Source: Alistipes sp.
GTDB lineage: Bacteria > Bacteroidota > Bacteroidia > Bacteroidales > Rikenellaceae
Length of the DNA: 10,507 nt
Reading direction: 5' to 3'
Assembly: GCA_017380955.1 (NCBI GenBank)
Contig: JAFOCZ010000028.1
Coordinates: forward strand, 1-10,507
Shown: in pieces, positions 1 through 6,629 of the stretch
Layout of the letters: each line of letters starts with the position of its first letter
Position numbering within the stretch: the stretch's first letter is position 1
The notes under the pieces: generated by a model
Database searches by the model: none
What the model was told of the DNA's origin: nothing
Seen by the model: only the letters and a program-made list of their open reading frames with translations
Translations under genes and position numbers: made by a program

Positions 1-1548
1 GAGGATGTGTGTGGCGATACGATCCAAGAACCAACGGTCGTGCGAGATAACCACAGCACAGCCCGCAAAGTTCTCGAGACCCTCCTCCAACGCACGAAGT
101 GTGTTAACGTCGATATCGTTGGTAGGCTCATCGAGGAGCAATACGTTACCTTGCTCCTTGAGTGCGAGAGCGAGGTGCAAGCGGTTACGCTCACCACCAG
201 ACAACACGCCGCACTTCTTCTCCTGGTCTGCACCGTTGAAGTTGAAACGGCCTACATAAGCACGTGCAGGCACCTGACGGTTACCCAACTGGATAAGGTC
301 AGAGTTCTGCGAGATAACCTCATATACGGTCTTCTCAGGGTCGATAGACTTATGCTGCTGGTCTACGTATGCGAGTTTCACGGTAGGGCCTACGCGGAAA
401 CTTCCCGATGTAGGCTCCTCCAAGCCCATAATCATACGGAAGAGTGTGGTCTTACCAGTACCGTTAGCACCGATAACACCTACGATACCTGCTGGTGGCA
501 ACGAGAACTCGAGGTTTTCGTACAACACTCTGTCGCCAAAGGCCTTAGTAACACCCTGAGCCTCGATAACCAAATCTCCCAAACGTGGACCGTTAGGGAT
601 GTAGATCTCGAGTTTCTCCTCACGCTCCTTGGTGTCGGCGTTCATCATCTTGTCGTAAGCCGAGAGACGAGCCTTAGACTTGGCGTGACGACCCGATGGT
701 GACATACGCACCCACTCCAACTCACGCTCCAATGTCTTGCGGCGCTTGCTCTCCTGCTTCTCCTCCATAGCCATACGCTGAGTCTTCTGCTCCAACCAGC
801 CAGAGTAGTTACCCTTCCAAGGAATACCCTCGCCACGGTCCAACTCCAAAATCCAGCCTGCTACATTGTCGAGGAAGTAACGGTCGTGGGTAACGGCGAT
901 AACAGTACCCTTATACTGCTGGAGGTGCTGCTCCAACCAGTCGATACTCTCGGCATCGAGGTGGTTGGTAGGCTCATCGAGAAGCAATACGTCAGGCTGC
1001 TGCAACAACAAGCGGCATAATGCCACACGGCGACGCTCACCACCCGACAAAACGCTTACGTTCTGGTCAGGGTCTGGGCATCGCAATGCATCCATAGCGC
1101 GCTCCAATACGCTATCCAACTCCCAACCATTAACGTGGTCAATCTTCTCGTAGAGTTCGCCCTGGCGCTCGATAAGACGTGCCATCTCATCGTCATCCAT
1201 AGGCTCGCAAAGTTTCATATTGATATCCTCGTACTCCTTCAAGAGTGCTACGGTAGATGCTGCACCCTCCTCCACAATCTCCTTTACAGTCTTTGTAGGG
1301 TCGAGTTGTGGCTCCTGCTCGAGGTAACCAACGCTGTAGCCAGGTGAGAATACCACCTCACCCTGATAACTCTTGTCGATACCTGCGATAATCTTCATAA
1401 GCGTAGACTTACCAGAGCCGTTGAGACCGATGATACCGATCTTTGCGCCATAGAAGAACGACAGGTAGATGTTGTTCAAAATCTTCTTGTTGTTGTTAAG
1501 CACCTTGCTAACACCAACCATCGAAAAAATAATTTTCTCGTCTGCCAT
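1..1548 (-). CDS. ettA: Energy-dependent translational throttle protein EttA (ABC-F), 3' end cut by window edge
   Basis: This is a soluble ABC-F ATPase that binds the ribosomal E site and gates the first steps of elongation according to the ATP/ADP ratio; it is not a transporter. The 516 visible codons have no stop before position 1. E. coli EttA is 555 residues, so roughly 40 C-terminal residues lie outside. Domain 1 has Walker A GLNGSGKST at 41-49, signature LSGGE at 167-171 and Walker B LLLDEPTNHLD with D191 and E192. The linker (about 230-330) includes NYSGWLEQK and ELEWVR. Domain 2 has Walker A GANGTGKTT at 360-368, LSGGE at 449-453 and LLLDEPTNDID with D473/E474. The last visible residues, HDRWFLDRIATHIL, match the EttA C-terminal region. 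Similarity to E. coli EttA runs the whole length, which favours it over Uup or YheS. The start (MADEKIIFSM) is the first ATG after a well-placed promoter. Confidence 0.95.
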   Translation of the reverse strand, partial: MADEKIIFSMVGVSKVLNNNKKILNNIYLSFFYGAKIGIIGLNGSGKSTLMKIIAGIDKSYQGEVVFSPGYSVGYLEQEPQLDPTKTVKEIVEEGAASTVALLKEYEDINMKLCEPMDDDEMARLIERQGELYEKIDHVNGWELDSVLERAMDALRCPDPDQNVSVLSGGERRRVALCRLLLQQPDVLLLDEPTNHLDAESIDWLEQHLQQYKGTVIAVTHDRYFLDNVAGWILELDRGEGIPWKGNYSGWLEQKTQRMAMEEKQESKRRKTLERELEWVRMSPSGRHAKSKARLSAYDKMMNADTKEREEKLEIYIPNGPRLGDLVIEAQGVTKAFGDRVLYENLEFSLPPAGIVGVIGANGTGKTTLFRMIMGLEEPTSGSFRVGPTVKLAYVDQQHKSIDPEKTVYEVISQNSDLIQLGNRQVPARAYVGRFNFNGADQEKKCGVLSGGERNRLHLALALKEQGNVLLLDEPTNDIDVNTLRALEEGLENFAGCAVVISHDRWFLDRIATHIL

Positions 1549-1582
1549 ATATAGTTAGTTTTTGATTTTTCGAAGTATCGTG

Positions 1583-1614
1583 CAAAGATATAAAAATTTA
1601 TTGTAACGCGCAAA
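1583..1614 (-). promoter_or_regulatory. Bacteroidota-type promoter of ettA
   Basis: On the minus strand there is a TTTG -33 element (1614-1611) and a TATCTTTG -7 element (1590-1583) separated by 20 bases. This matches the TTTG-N19/21-TAnnTTTG consensus used by the primary sigma factor of this phylum. Transcription would start near 1578, giving a leader of about 30 bases to the ATG at 1548. The -33 element lies inside the palindrome at 1611-1626. Confidence 0.75.
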
Positions 1615-1626
1615 TCTTTAGATTTG
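1597..1626 (+). promoter_or_regulatory. Probable Bacteroidota-type promoter of the rubrerythrin gene
   Basis: TAGATTTG at 1619-1626 is a full match to TAnnTTTG. A degenerate -33 element, TTTA, lies at 1597-1600 with 18 bases between. A start near 1631 would leave a leader of about 43 bases before the ATG at 1674. The -7 element forms the right arm of the palindrome at 1611-1626, so a protein bound there should affect this promoter. The weaker -33 would suit an activated or regulated promoter, which is inference. Confidence 0.5.
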
Positions 1627-1630
1627 GCGC
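1608..1630. promoter_or_regulatory. Palindrome in the ettA/rubrerythrin divergent promoter region (candidate operator)
   Basis: CAAATCT-TT-AGATTTG (1611-1626) is a perfect inverted repeat with 7-base arms. With one bulged G (1627) it extends by GCG/CGC at 1608-1610 and 1628-1630. It covers the -33 element of ettA and the -7 element of the rubrerythrin promoter. Part of the symmetry arises because both promoters use TTTG-type elements. The exact arms and the GC extension make a regulator site plausible, but I cannot name the regulator. Confidence 0.45.
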
Positions 1631-1673
1631 TCTATTTGCACTATGCGGTGATGAATTATAAACAATCAGAACT

Positions 1674-2255
1674 ATGAAAAATTCATTAAGAGGAACTCTC
1701 ACCGAGGAGAATTTGTTAAAGGCTTTTGCTGGTGAGAGTCAGGCACGAAGTCGTTATACGTTCTTCGCGTCACAGGCTAAGAAGGATGGTTATGAGCAGA
1801 TTGCTGCGGTGTTCTTAATGACCGCAGAGCAGGAGTTGGAGCACGCAAAGCGATTTTTCAAGTATCTCGAAGGTGGTATGGCGACTATTCACGACGCCTC
1901 GTATCCTGCGGGTGTGATATCTACCACTGAGAAGAATCTTGTTGCAGCCGCCGATGGCGAGCACGATGAGTGGGAGAATCTCTATGCGTCGTTTGCTGAG
2001 ACTGCCCACGCCGAGGGTTTTCAGAAGGTGGCGCTTACCTTTAAGCACGTTGCTGAAGTAGAGAAGGAGCACGAGCGACGTTACCTTAAGTTACTCAGTA
2101 GGTTAACCGATGGCGATTTCTTCCGTCGTGATGGTGAGATTGTGTGGCAATGTCGCAACTGTGGATACATCATCAAGGCGACCACTGCGCCAAAGATTTG
2201 CCCATCGTGCGAACACGAACAAAGATTCTTTGAGCCTATGGCGGATAACTATTAG
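1674..2255 (+). CDS. rbr: Rubrerythrin (diiron and rubredoxin-type peroxidase)
   Basis: This cytoplasmic non-haem iron protein reduces hydrogen peroxide to water with electrons passed through its rubredoxin-like domain, protecting anaerobes from oxidative stress. It has 193 residues, close to the 191 of the Desulfovibrio protein. Residues 10-145 form the ferritin-like four-helix domain. Candidate iron ligands are E21 (GESQAR), the E54-x-x-H57 motif, E96 and E99 (GEHDEW), and E130-x-x-H133 (EVEKEHERRY). The C-terminal rubredoxin-like knuckle has C160-x-x-C163 (CRNCG) and C176-x-x-C179 (CPSC) spaced for one iron. There is no signal peptide. The ATG at 1674 is the first in frame after the promoter and gives the usual family N-terminus. 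The gene is monocistronic, diverges from ettA and ends at a hairpin terminator 21 bases downstream. Peroxide-responsive control is likely from the family but is not demonstrated here. Confidence 0.95.
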   Translation: MKNSLRGTLTEENLLKAFAGESQARSRYTFFASQAKKDGYEQIAAVFLMTAEQELEHAKRFFKYLEGGMATIHDASYPAGVISTTEKNLVAAADGEHDEWENLYASFAETAHAEGFQKVALTFKHVAEVEKEHERRYLKLLSRLTDGDFFRRDGEIVWQCRNCGYIIKATTAPKICPSCEHEQRFFEPMADNY

Positions 2256-2276
2256 AGGTAGTTATCGTAGGGATAG

Positions 2277-2305
2277 CAACCGCTCTGCAAAGGGTGGTTG
2301 TTTTT
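2277..2305. terminator. Rho-independent terminator shared by rubrerythrin and the convergent CapA-like gene
   Basis: CAACCGCTC (2277-2285) pairs with GGGTGGTTG (2292-2300) over nine positions, two of them G-U wobbles, around the loop TGCAAA. Five T residues follow at 2301-2305. It lies 21 bases after the rubrerythrin stop. The T run overlaps the stop codon of the convergent gene (2304-2306), so as a plus-strand terminator it reaches exactly to the end of the neighbour. Confidence 0.8.
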
Positions 2306-3368
2306 ATATGCCTAATAACTTCTCGGTGTCGGACATAAACTGCTCGTATTTTGCGCGCGCCTCTGTGCTCATTGTTAGGGTGTCGCCAACGGAGCGTGGC
2401 AAAACCCTGTATTCGGGGTATAGCACCCATACGGGGTGCGGTGTGGTGCGATAGCGTAGCCCGTCGGTGGTGTCGCACCTGATAACCTCCACCTCGGCGA
2501 TGATGCCACCATCGGAGTATCGCCATTGCTGGTTAGATACAAGGTTGCCAAGCGAGTAGTATACCACGCCTAATGAGTCAGCGGAGTATGGTTGAACGAC
2601 ATGGGGATGGCTGCCTATGATGATATCAACACCCTCCCTGCGGAGCATATTCTCAAGATTCTTCTGACTCTTATTTGCTCGGCGCTCATACTCATTTCCC
2701 CAGTGCATACACGCGATGATGCAGTCTACGCTATCTCGCGATATTGAGCGCAGGTCGCGCTGTATGCGTGTGGTGTCTATGAGATTTACAATTGTTCCCT
2801 TTGGTACAGGCATTCCGTTTGTACCGTATGTGTAGTTCACGAGCGCAAAGCGAACACCCTTAGAACTAAAGTGCAGAATGTTGTTATTGTGGTAGTCGGT
2901 GCTATCTCGATATACTCCCGAGTGCCTAATGCCTCGCTCCGTGAGAGTCTCTATTGTTGTGGTAATGTCACGCAAGCCTTTGTCACAGCAATGGTTGTTG
3001 GCTAACAATGAGATATCTATACCCATATCAACCATCTCATCAACTAATGCTATGGGTGATGCAAAGCAGGGGTAGCCACTATAATTCTGTGATGTTGTGA
3101 TGGTGGTCTCGAGGTTTAGGACTGCAATATCTGCATCACGAAAGATGAGTGCTATATGCTCAAAGGAGCGTGAGTAGTCATATGTGCCATCGCCCTGTCT
3201 CGCGGCTTTGATTTGAGGCATATGCTGCATCAAATCACCACCAAATACCAGGCGCACGGTGTCGCTTGTAATCTGCGGTGCTGATGAGCCTGCCTCCTCT
3301 TTGCGCGCTCCGCATCCTACTGCAAATAGAATTGTAGCGATATATAGTAATAATCTAAAGGTCTTCAT
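2304..3368 (-). CDS. CapA/PgsA-family lipoprotein (capsule-synthesis-type, metallophosphatase fold)
   Basis: The 354-residue protein belongs to the PGA_cap (CapA) family, named for the poly-gamma-glutamate capsule protein and structurally related to calcineurin-like phosphatases. Family motifs appear in order: GGDLMQH with D45, NLE at 85-87, ANNHCCDKG with N124, N125, H126 and D129, MHWGNEY at 221-227, IGSHPHVVQP at 251-260 and YSLGN at 271-275. The N-terminus is a lipoprotein signal: a hydrophobic stretch at 5-18 and the lipobox AVGC with Cys19, so it should be membrane-anchored outside the cytoplasm. No capB, capC or capE homologue is nearby, so capsule synthesis is not supported; many Bacteroidota carry such genes alone. 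An in-frame ATG at 3401 is rejected because it lies upstream of the -7 element of a near-perfect promoter. The ATG at 3368 gives a proper lipoprotein. The natural substrate is unknown. Confidence 0.88.
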   Translation of the reverse strand: MKTFRLLLYIATILFAVGCGARKEEAGSSAPQITSDTVRLVFGGDLMQHMPQIKAARQGDGTYDYSRSFEHIALIFRDADIAVLNLETTITTSQNYSGYPCFASPIALVDEMVDMGIDISLLANNHCCDKGLRDITTTIETLTERGIRHSGVYRDSTDYHNNNILHFSSKGVRFALVNYTYGTNGMPVPKGTIVNLIDTTRIQRDLRSISRDSVDCIIACMHWGNEYERRANKSQKNLENMLRREGVDIIIGSHPHVVQPYSADSLGVVYYSLGNLVSNQQWRYSDGGIIAEVEVIRCDTTDGLRYRTTPHPVWVLYPEYRVLPRSVGDTLTMSTEARAKYEQFMSDTEKLLGI

Positions 3369-3376
3369 AGCGTTTG

Positions 3377-3407
3377 CAAAGATAGGGTATATATCCAACA
3401 TTTCAAA
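3377..3407 (-). promoter_or_regulatory. Bacteroidota-type promoter of the CapA-like gene; fixes the start and predicts an almost leaderless mRNA
   Basis: On the minus strand, TTTG (3407-3404), a 19-base spacer and TATCTTTG (3384-3377) match the phylum consensus exactly. The ATG begins at 3368, only nine bases past the -7 element. The predicted transcript therefore starts about four or five bases before the start codon, leaving no room for a ribosome binding site. Confidence 0.75.
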
Positions 3408-3421
3408 CGATATATTAAAAA

Positions 3422-3671
3422 GAGAAGTCGTCTAACAAGGTTATTTTGGCGTCTTTGCTGAGATAATAGCGCACCTACTGCCGCTAACGAAATATTTCGC
3501 CAATGGGCAGTACGCCAAAGTACAGCCCATCGTCTCAAATTTAGCCGAGCGTTGTATCTGCACTATTCTCTCAACAAATGCACTCGACCTCAAAAGCCTT
3601 ATTTACGCTCAGTAAACTCCGGTTTTTCGCTCTTCGTGCGCCCAAAACTAACTCTTGTTATACGACTTCTC
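3422..3671. mobile_element. MITE-like element or interspersed repeat with 18-bp terminal inverted repeats
   Basis: GAGAAGTCGTCTAACAAG (3422-3439) and the reverse complement of 3654-3671 match at 17 of 18 positions. With small gaps the similarity continues inward for about 15 more bases (GTTATTTTGGCG against GTTAGTTTTGGGCG). The unit is 250 bp and carries no transposase. It sits between the CapA-like promoter and the porin gene's 3' end. AAA flanks both ends (3419-3421 and 3672-3674), a possible but weak 3-bp target duplication. The interior holds a hairpin (TGGGCAGTAC at 3504-3513 with GTACAGCCCA at 3520-3529, one mismatch) and the palindrome CGAAATATTTCG. It could instead be a structured non-coding RNA or a gene relic. 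Confidence 0.5.
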
Positions 3672-3678
3672 AAAGTTA

Positions 3679-3709
3679 GGGCCTGTCAACAAGTACGTTA
3701 GACAGACCC
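3679..3709 (-). terminator. Hairpin after the porin gene, weak terminator candidate
   Basis: GGGTCTGTC (3709-3701) pairs with GACAGGCCC (3687-3679) on the minus strand over nine positions with one U-G wobble, around a 13-base loop. It begins 27 bases after the porin stop. The following TAACTTT is a poor T run, so termination may be inefficient. The stem is better paired on the minus strand than on the plus strand (C-A mismatch), in line with serving the porin transcript. Confidence 0.45.
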
Positions 3710-3736
3710 TCCACACTAATGCTTATATGTTGGGTA

Positions 3737-5050
3737 TTAGAAGTTGTATTGTGCCATAATACTCAGGCGGTTGGCGTGACCTTTCGAGCCACCCATATCC
3801 TCACGAGTGCCGTATAGATACTCCACCGCCAGTGTAAGGTTGTTGGTGAGGTTGTAGAAGACGTTGCCAAAGGCATACTGACCTTTGCGATACTCGTTTG
3901 CAGAGAGGTAGCCGTTGTTCTCCTCGAGGTGTGCCTCGGAGTAACCACCTGATAGCCAAAATACGCCTGGTATGATGTTTAGTTGTGCTGCTGCCTGCCA
4001 TCCCCACATAGGCATAGTCTGCATACGCTCGGGATTCTTGGGGTCGTAGGCGAAGTCGTATGGTGAGCCACTAAGGTCTTGGATATAAGGTGTTATGCCA
4101 CGACCATATACACCATTCATATAGATGTCTACCCAACGGCTGATGTTTATATGGCCACTAAGTTGCACGCCCCAGCCCAACTGTGTGGTATTCTCACCTG
4201 TGCGGTTGTTGTGAAGATACATATCGCGTATTACAGCCGATGCACGAAGGTGGCTCGATTTGTTCTCGCCCCACGAATATTGCAGGTAGGCAATACCATC
4301 TGGTACACGCTGGTAGATAGGCGAGAAGTGCTCGCCATATGTGCCGTTCACAGATGGCATCTCGGCTGCAACACCGAATTTTATGTGGTTATTCCAGCAA
4401 CTATGCTCATAGCGAATCATCTGGTTGAAGGCGAAGTTATAGGCGTTAGGACCCTGGAAGTCGATGGTTGTAGGTGCTGCGTTGAGATCGCAGAATGTTG
4501 TTACGTCACGACCAATGGTAAATCCCTTCAAGTTTATGTATGCCGAGCGTAGGCGTGGAATATATGTGAACTCCGCGCCACCACGAAAATCCATATCTGC
4601 GTATACGAGCACCTGTCCTAACTTCTCGCTCTGCACAACGGCTTTGATGAATAGACGTGATGTAGAGGCATCCATCATAATGCGTTGCTTGTTGGCATAG
4701 CCCTGCGACATAGGTATATCATAAGGTACAAAGTCGATATTACCCATCGCACCATTGAAATCATAACTGGTGCGAAGGTTAACGTAACCGCCGATACCTA
4801 GTGCAAAGCGCTTATCCTGCGATGTGAAGATGAACTGAGGCGGTTGGGTCTGCTGGAAACCACAACGGTGTGTGTCTTTGAATCTGTCGACAACCTTATG
4901 GTGTGCATCGGACTTATGATGCTCCTTTGAGGTCATATATACCGTTGGGGAGTACTCCTCGGCGTGGTGGTGATGTGTTTGTGCTGATAGCAGAGGCGTT
5001 GCCAGTGTAGCGCTACAAAGCACAAGAAGTAAATGTCTAATTTGTTTCAT
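3737..5050 (-). CDS. DcaP-like outer-membrane porin with a histidine-rich N-terminus
   Basis: The protein of 437 residues is a predicted outer-membrane beta-barrel resembling the DcaP-type trimeric porins, which pass small anionic solutes. A signal peptide (hydrophobic 7-22, cleavage likely after LSA at 23) is followed by a histidine-rich segment: HHHH at 26-29, HH at 44-45 and 50-51, and H61. Barrel features include LGIGGYVNLRTSYDF (84-98), SRLFIKA (131-137), VYADMDFRGG (149-158), LRSAYINL (167-174), FTIGRDVTTFCDL (177-189) and TIDFQGPNAYNFAFNQMIRY (195-214), which match the DcaP pattern. The chain ends in aromatic Phe (IMAQYNF), the usual barrel-assembly signal. The ATG at 5050 is preferred over an upstream in-frame TTG at 5056. 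The gene diverges from the efflux operon. I recognised no promoter of the standard type, and the transported solute is unknown. Confidence 0.78.
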   Translation of the reverse strand: MKQIRHLLLVLCSATLATPLLSAQTHHHHAEEYSPTVYMTSKEHHKSDAHHKVVDRFKDTHRCGFQQTQPPQFIFTSQDKRFALGIGGYVNLRTSYDFNGAMGNIDFVPYDIPMSQGYANKQRIMMDASTSRLFIKAVVQSEKLGQVLVYADMDFRGGAEFTYIPRLRSAYINLKGFTIGRDVTTFCDLNAAPTTIDFQGPNAYNFAFNQMIRYEHSCWNNHIKFGVAAEMPSVNGTYGEHFSPIYQRVPDGIAYLQYSWGENKSSHLRASAVIRDMYLHNNRTGENTTQLGWGVQLSGHINISRWVDIYMNGVYGRGITPYIQDLSGSPYDFAYDPKNPERMQTMPMWGWQAAAQLNIIPGVFWLSGGYSEAHLEENNGYLSANEYRKGQYAFGNVFYNLTNNLTLAVEYLYGTREDMGGSKGHANRLSIMAQYNF

Positions 5051-5112
5051 AATCAATTAGTTTTAGTTAATACTCGTTGCTTGGTTGTGCAACTTGCGTG
5101 CCAACGCTGTGT

Positions 5113-5126
5113 GAGATAATTATCTC
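5113..5126. promoter_or_regulatory. Perfect 14-bp palindrome between the porin and efflux operon (candidate operator)
   Basis: GAGATAATTATCTC is a perfect palindrome without a spacer, near the middle of the 131-bp divergent region (5051-5181). An outer pair GCCAA (5100-5104) and TTGGC (5129-5133) surrounds it asymmetrically. Its place 56 bases before the TolC-type start and 63 bases before the porin start suits a dimeric repressor or activator acting on one or both genes. No TAnnTTTG element is visible on either strand here, and no regulator gene is in the window. Confidence 0.45.
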
Positions 5127-5181
5127 TATTGGCGAGGTGTTTTGTCCGGTTTTTGAATATCGAGAGGTAAAACTCGCGGAT

Positions 5182-6615
5182 ATGAGAATATTAATAATAG
5201 TGCTTGTGATGGTGGGTGTGGTGTCTACGGCTACCGCGCAACGTGATATAAGTTTTGAGGAGGCTCTCGCGGAGATGCTTGACAATAATGCTGATATTAA
5301 GGCCTCGCGATATAGTGTAGATGTGGCGTATAATGAACTTCGTGCTACAAGAGGTTTGCGTCTTCCAAAGATTGATGTGATGGGTGGTTTTGCGCTGATG
5401 CAAAGAGATGTAAGTGTAGACCTTGGAGGTGCTAAGGGTGTGCTGGCAAAGGGAATTGGCGATTTTATAAATAAGGGCGTCTCCGATGGTCTTATCACTG
5501 CAGAGGTTGCCCAACTTCTTGCTGAAGGTATGTCACCTCTAACAAGTATCGACTGGCGTTATACTCTCCAAAAGCGCTCCTTTGGTGTTGTTGGCGCTAC
5601 CGTGGTGCAACCAATATATATGGGAGGTAGTATAAACATTGCAAATCGTGCTGCGAAATTAACTTTAGATATGGCAACTCATACGCTTGATGCTGTGGAG
5701 AGTAGGTTGCTTACTGAACTTGTAGAACGTTACTTTGGAGTTGTCGTGACGCGGAGAGTCTGTGATGTGAGGCGTGATGCTGTTAGTGCTATGTCGCGAC
5801 ATCTCTCCGATGCTAAGGCAATGGAGGAGGAGGGTGTTGTGGCGCATAGTGTTGTAGTGTTTTTGGAGTATAAACTTGCCGATGCGGAGCGCGCATTGCA
5901 GGATGCTCGGAGTAAAGCGCGTGTTGCAGAGTTGGCATTAAGGACTACTGTGGGTATAGGGCAGAGTATAAATCCCATAGGTGAAATGTTTCTATGTAAT
6001 GATATATACTCTATTGACTATTATAGAGATATGGCGCGTCTGTTGAATCCAATTATATGTGAGGCGGAACTCGGTGCAAGGCTTGCTAATGAGGGTGTGA
6101 AACTTGCGCGAGCAGCGATGCTTCCTGAGGTGGTGGCTATGGGTGCTGGGGCGGTGTATAGTTATCAACTTAGCGATATGGTGCCACGATGGAGCGTGGG
6201 TGTCGGGGTGCGCATTCCGATATTTGATGGATTAGGCAAAGAGTATCGCTATGTTGCTGCCAAAAGTGAGGCGGCGAGCGTGCAAAGTGAGGTAGAATCC
6301 GCTATATCTAACATATTGTTACTTGTTGATAAAGAGTATTATACGTTGCAGAATGCTATTGCAAATATCTCGGCCACGGAGCGTGCTATATCCTTTGCTG
6401 AGGTCTATTACAACTCCGCGGTGGAGGGTTTTCGTGAGGGTGTTGCCGCCTCGTCGGATGTTGTGGATGCCTGCGTGGAGTTGGCTGCGGCGAATGTAGA
6501 GCATCTAAATGCGGTCTATGAATCTATGCTCTCGCTTGCGCGACTGCTCGAGGCATCGGGGTTGAGTGATACATTTATGGAGTATATGAACAATGGTCAA
6601 AAGTTATTAATGTAA
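5182..6615 (+). CDS. TolC-family outer-membrane efflux channel
   Basis: The 477-residue protein is an outer-membrane factor that forms the trimeric exit duct of a tripartite export system. It has a signal peptide (hydrophobic 3-17, cleavage likely after TATA at 16-19). Two structural repeats are visible. Repeat 1 starts with ISFEEALAEMLDNNADIKAS (23-42), the standard TolC-family opening, and has the strand region VVQPIYMGGSINIANRA (141-157). Repeat 2 carries VGVGVRIPIFDGLGKEY followed by a long helix. Alanine- and glutamate-rich helical stretches fill the rest. The start at 5182 is chosen because it gives an immediate signal peptide; an in-frame TTG at 5077 would add 35 unrelated residues. 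It is the first gene of a four-gene operon, and the HlyD-type gene begins 14 bases after its stop. The exported substrate cannot be told from sequence. Confidence 0.92.
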   Translation: MRILIIVLVMVGVVSTATAQRDISFEEALAEMLDNNADIKASRYSVDVAYNELRATRGLRLPKIDVMGGFALMQRDVSVDLGGAKGVLAKGIGDFINKGVSDGLITAEVAQLLAEGMSPLTSIDWRYTLQKRSFGVVGATVVQPIYMGGSINIANRAAKLTLDMATHTLDAVESRLLTELVERYFGVVVTRRVCDVRRDAVSAMSRHLSDAKAMEEEGVVAHSVVVFLEYKLADAERALQDARSKARVAELALRTTVGIGQSINPIGEMFLCNDIYSIDYYRDMARLLNPIICEAELGARLANEGVKLARAAMLPEVVAMGAGAVYSYQLSDMVPRWSVGVGVRIPIFDGLGKEYRYVAAKSEAASVQSEVESAISNILLLVDKEYYTLQNAIANISATERAISFAEVYYNSAVEGFREGVAASSDVVDACVELAAANVEHLNAVYESMLSLARLLEASGLSDTFMEYMNNGQKLLM

Positions 6616-6629
6616 AATAACATAATATT

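Larger units (their letters stand above)
3402..3736. other. 335-bp gene-free stretch holding an inverted-repeat-bounded element
   Basis: No credible gene lies here. The stretch contains the CapA-like promoter at its left edge, an element bounded by inverted repeats (3422-3671), and a hairpin (3679-3709) just past the porin stop. On the minus strand one frame stays open for about 54 codons, ending at a stop at 3441-3443. Its only ATG would give 29 residues, and no family is recognisable. Confidence 0.7.

Noticed and set aside
7..702. 231-codon open frame on the plus strand
   Set aside because: It lies antisense to the strongly conserved second ATPase domain of ettA. Its product has no recognisable family, and it is explained by codon bias of the real gene.
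1..1548. ettA as the missing ATPase of the export operon
   Set aside because: It is a tandem-domain ABC-F protein with full-length similarity to EttA. It acts on ribosomes and has no permease-coupling role.
1631..1638. TCTATTTG as the rubrerythrin -7 element
   Set aside because: It lacks TA at the first two positions and has no TTTG about 20 bases upstream. TAGATTTG at 1619-1626 fits better.
3441..3605. Open frame of about 54 codons on the minus strand inside the 250-bp element
   Set aside because: There is no ATG at its start, the internal ATG leaves only 29 residues, and no family is recognised. Inverted repeats explain the region better. It could be a relic if copies elsewhere keep a longer frame.
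4079..4552. 157-codon open frame on the plus strand inside the porin gene
   Set aside because: It is antisense to conserved barrel sequence of the DcaP-like porin and its product is low in recognisable features.
5067..5514. Minus-strand frames of 143 and 107 codons
   Set aside because: Both are antisense to the 5' part of the TolC-type gene and have no independent start signals or family match.
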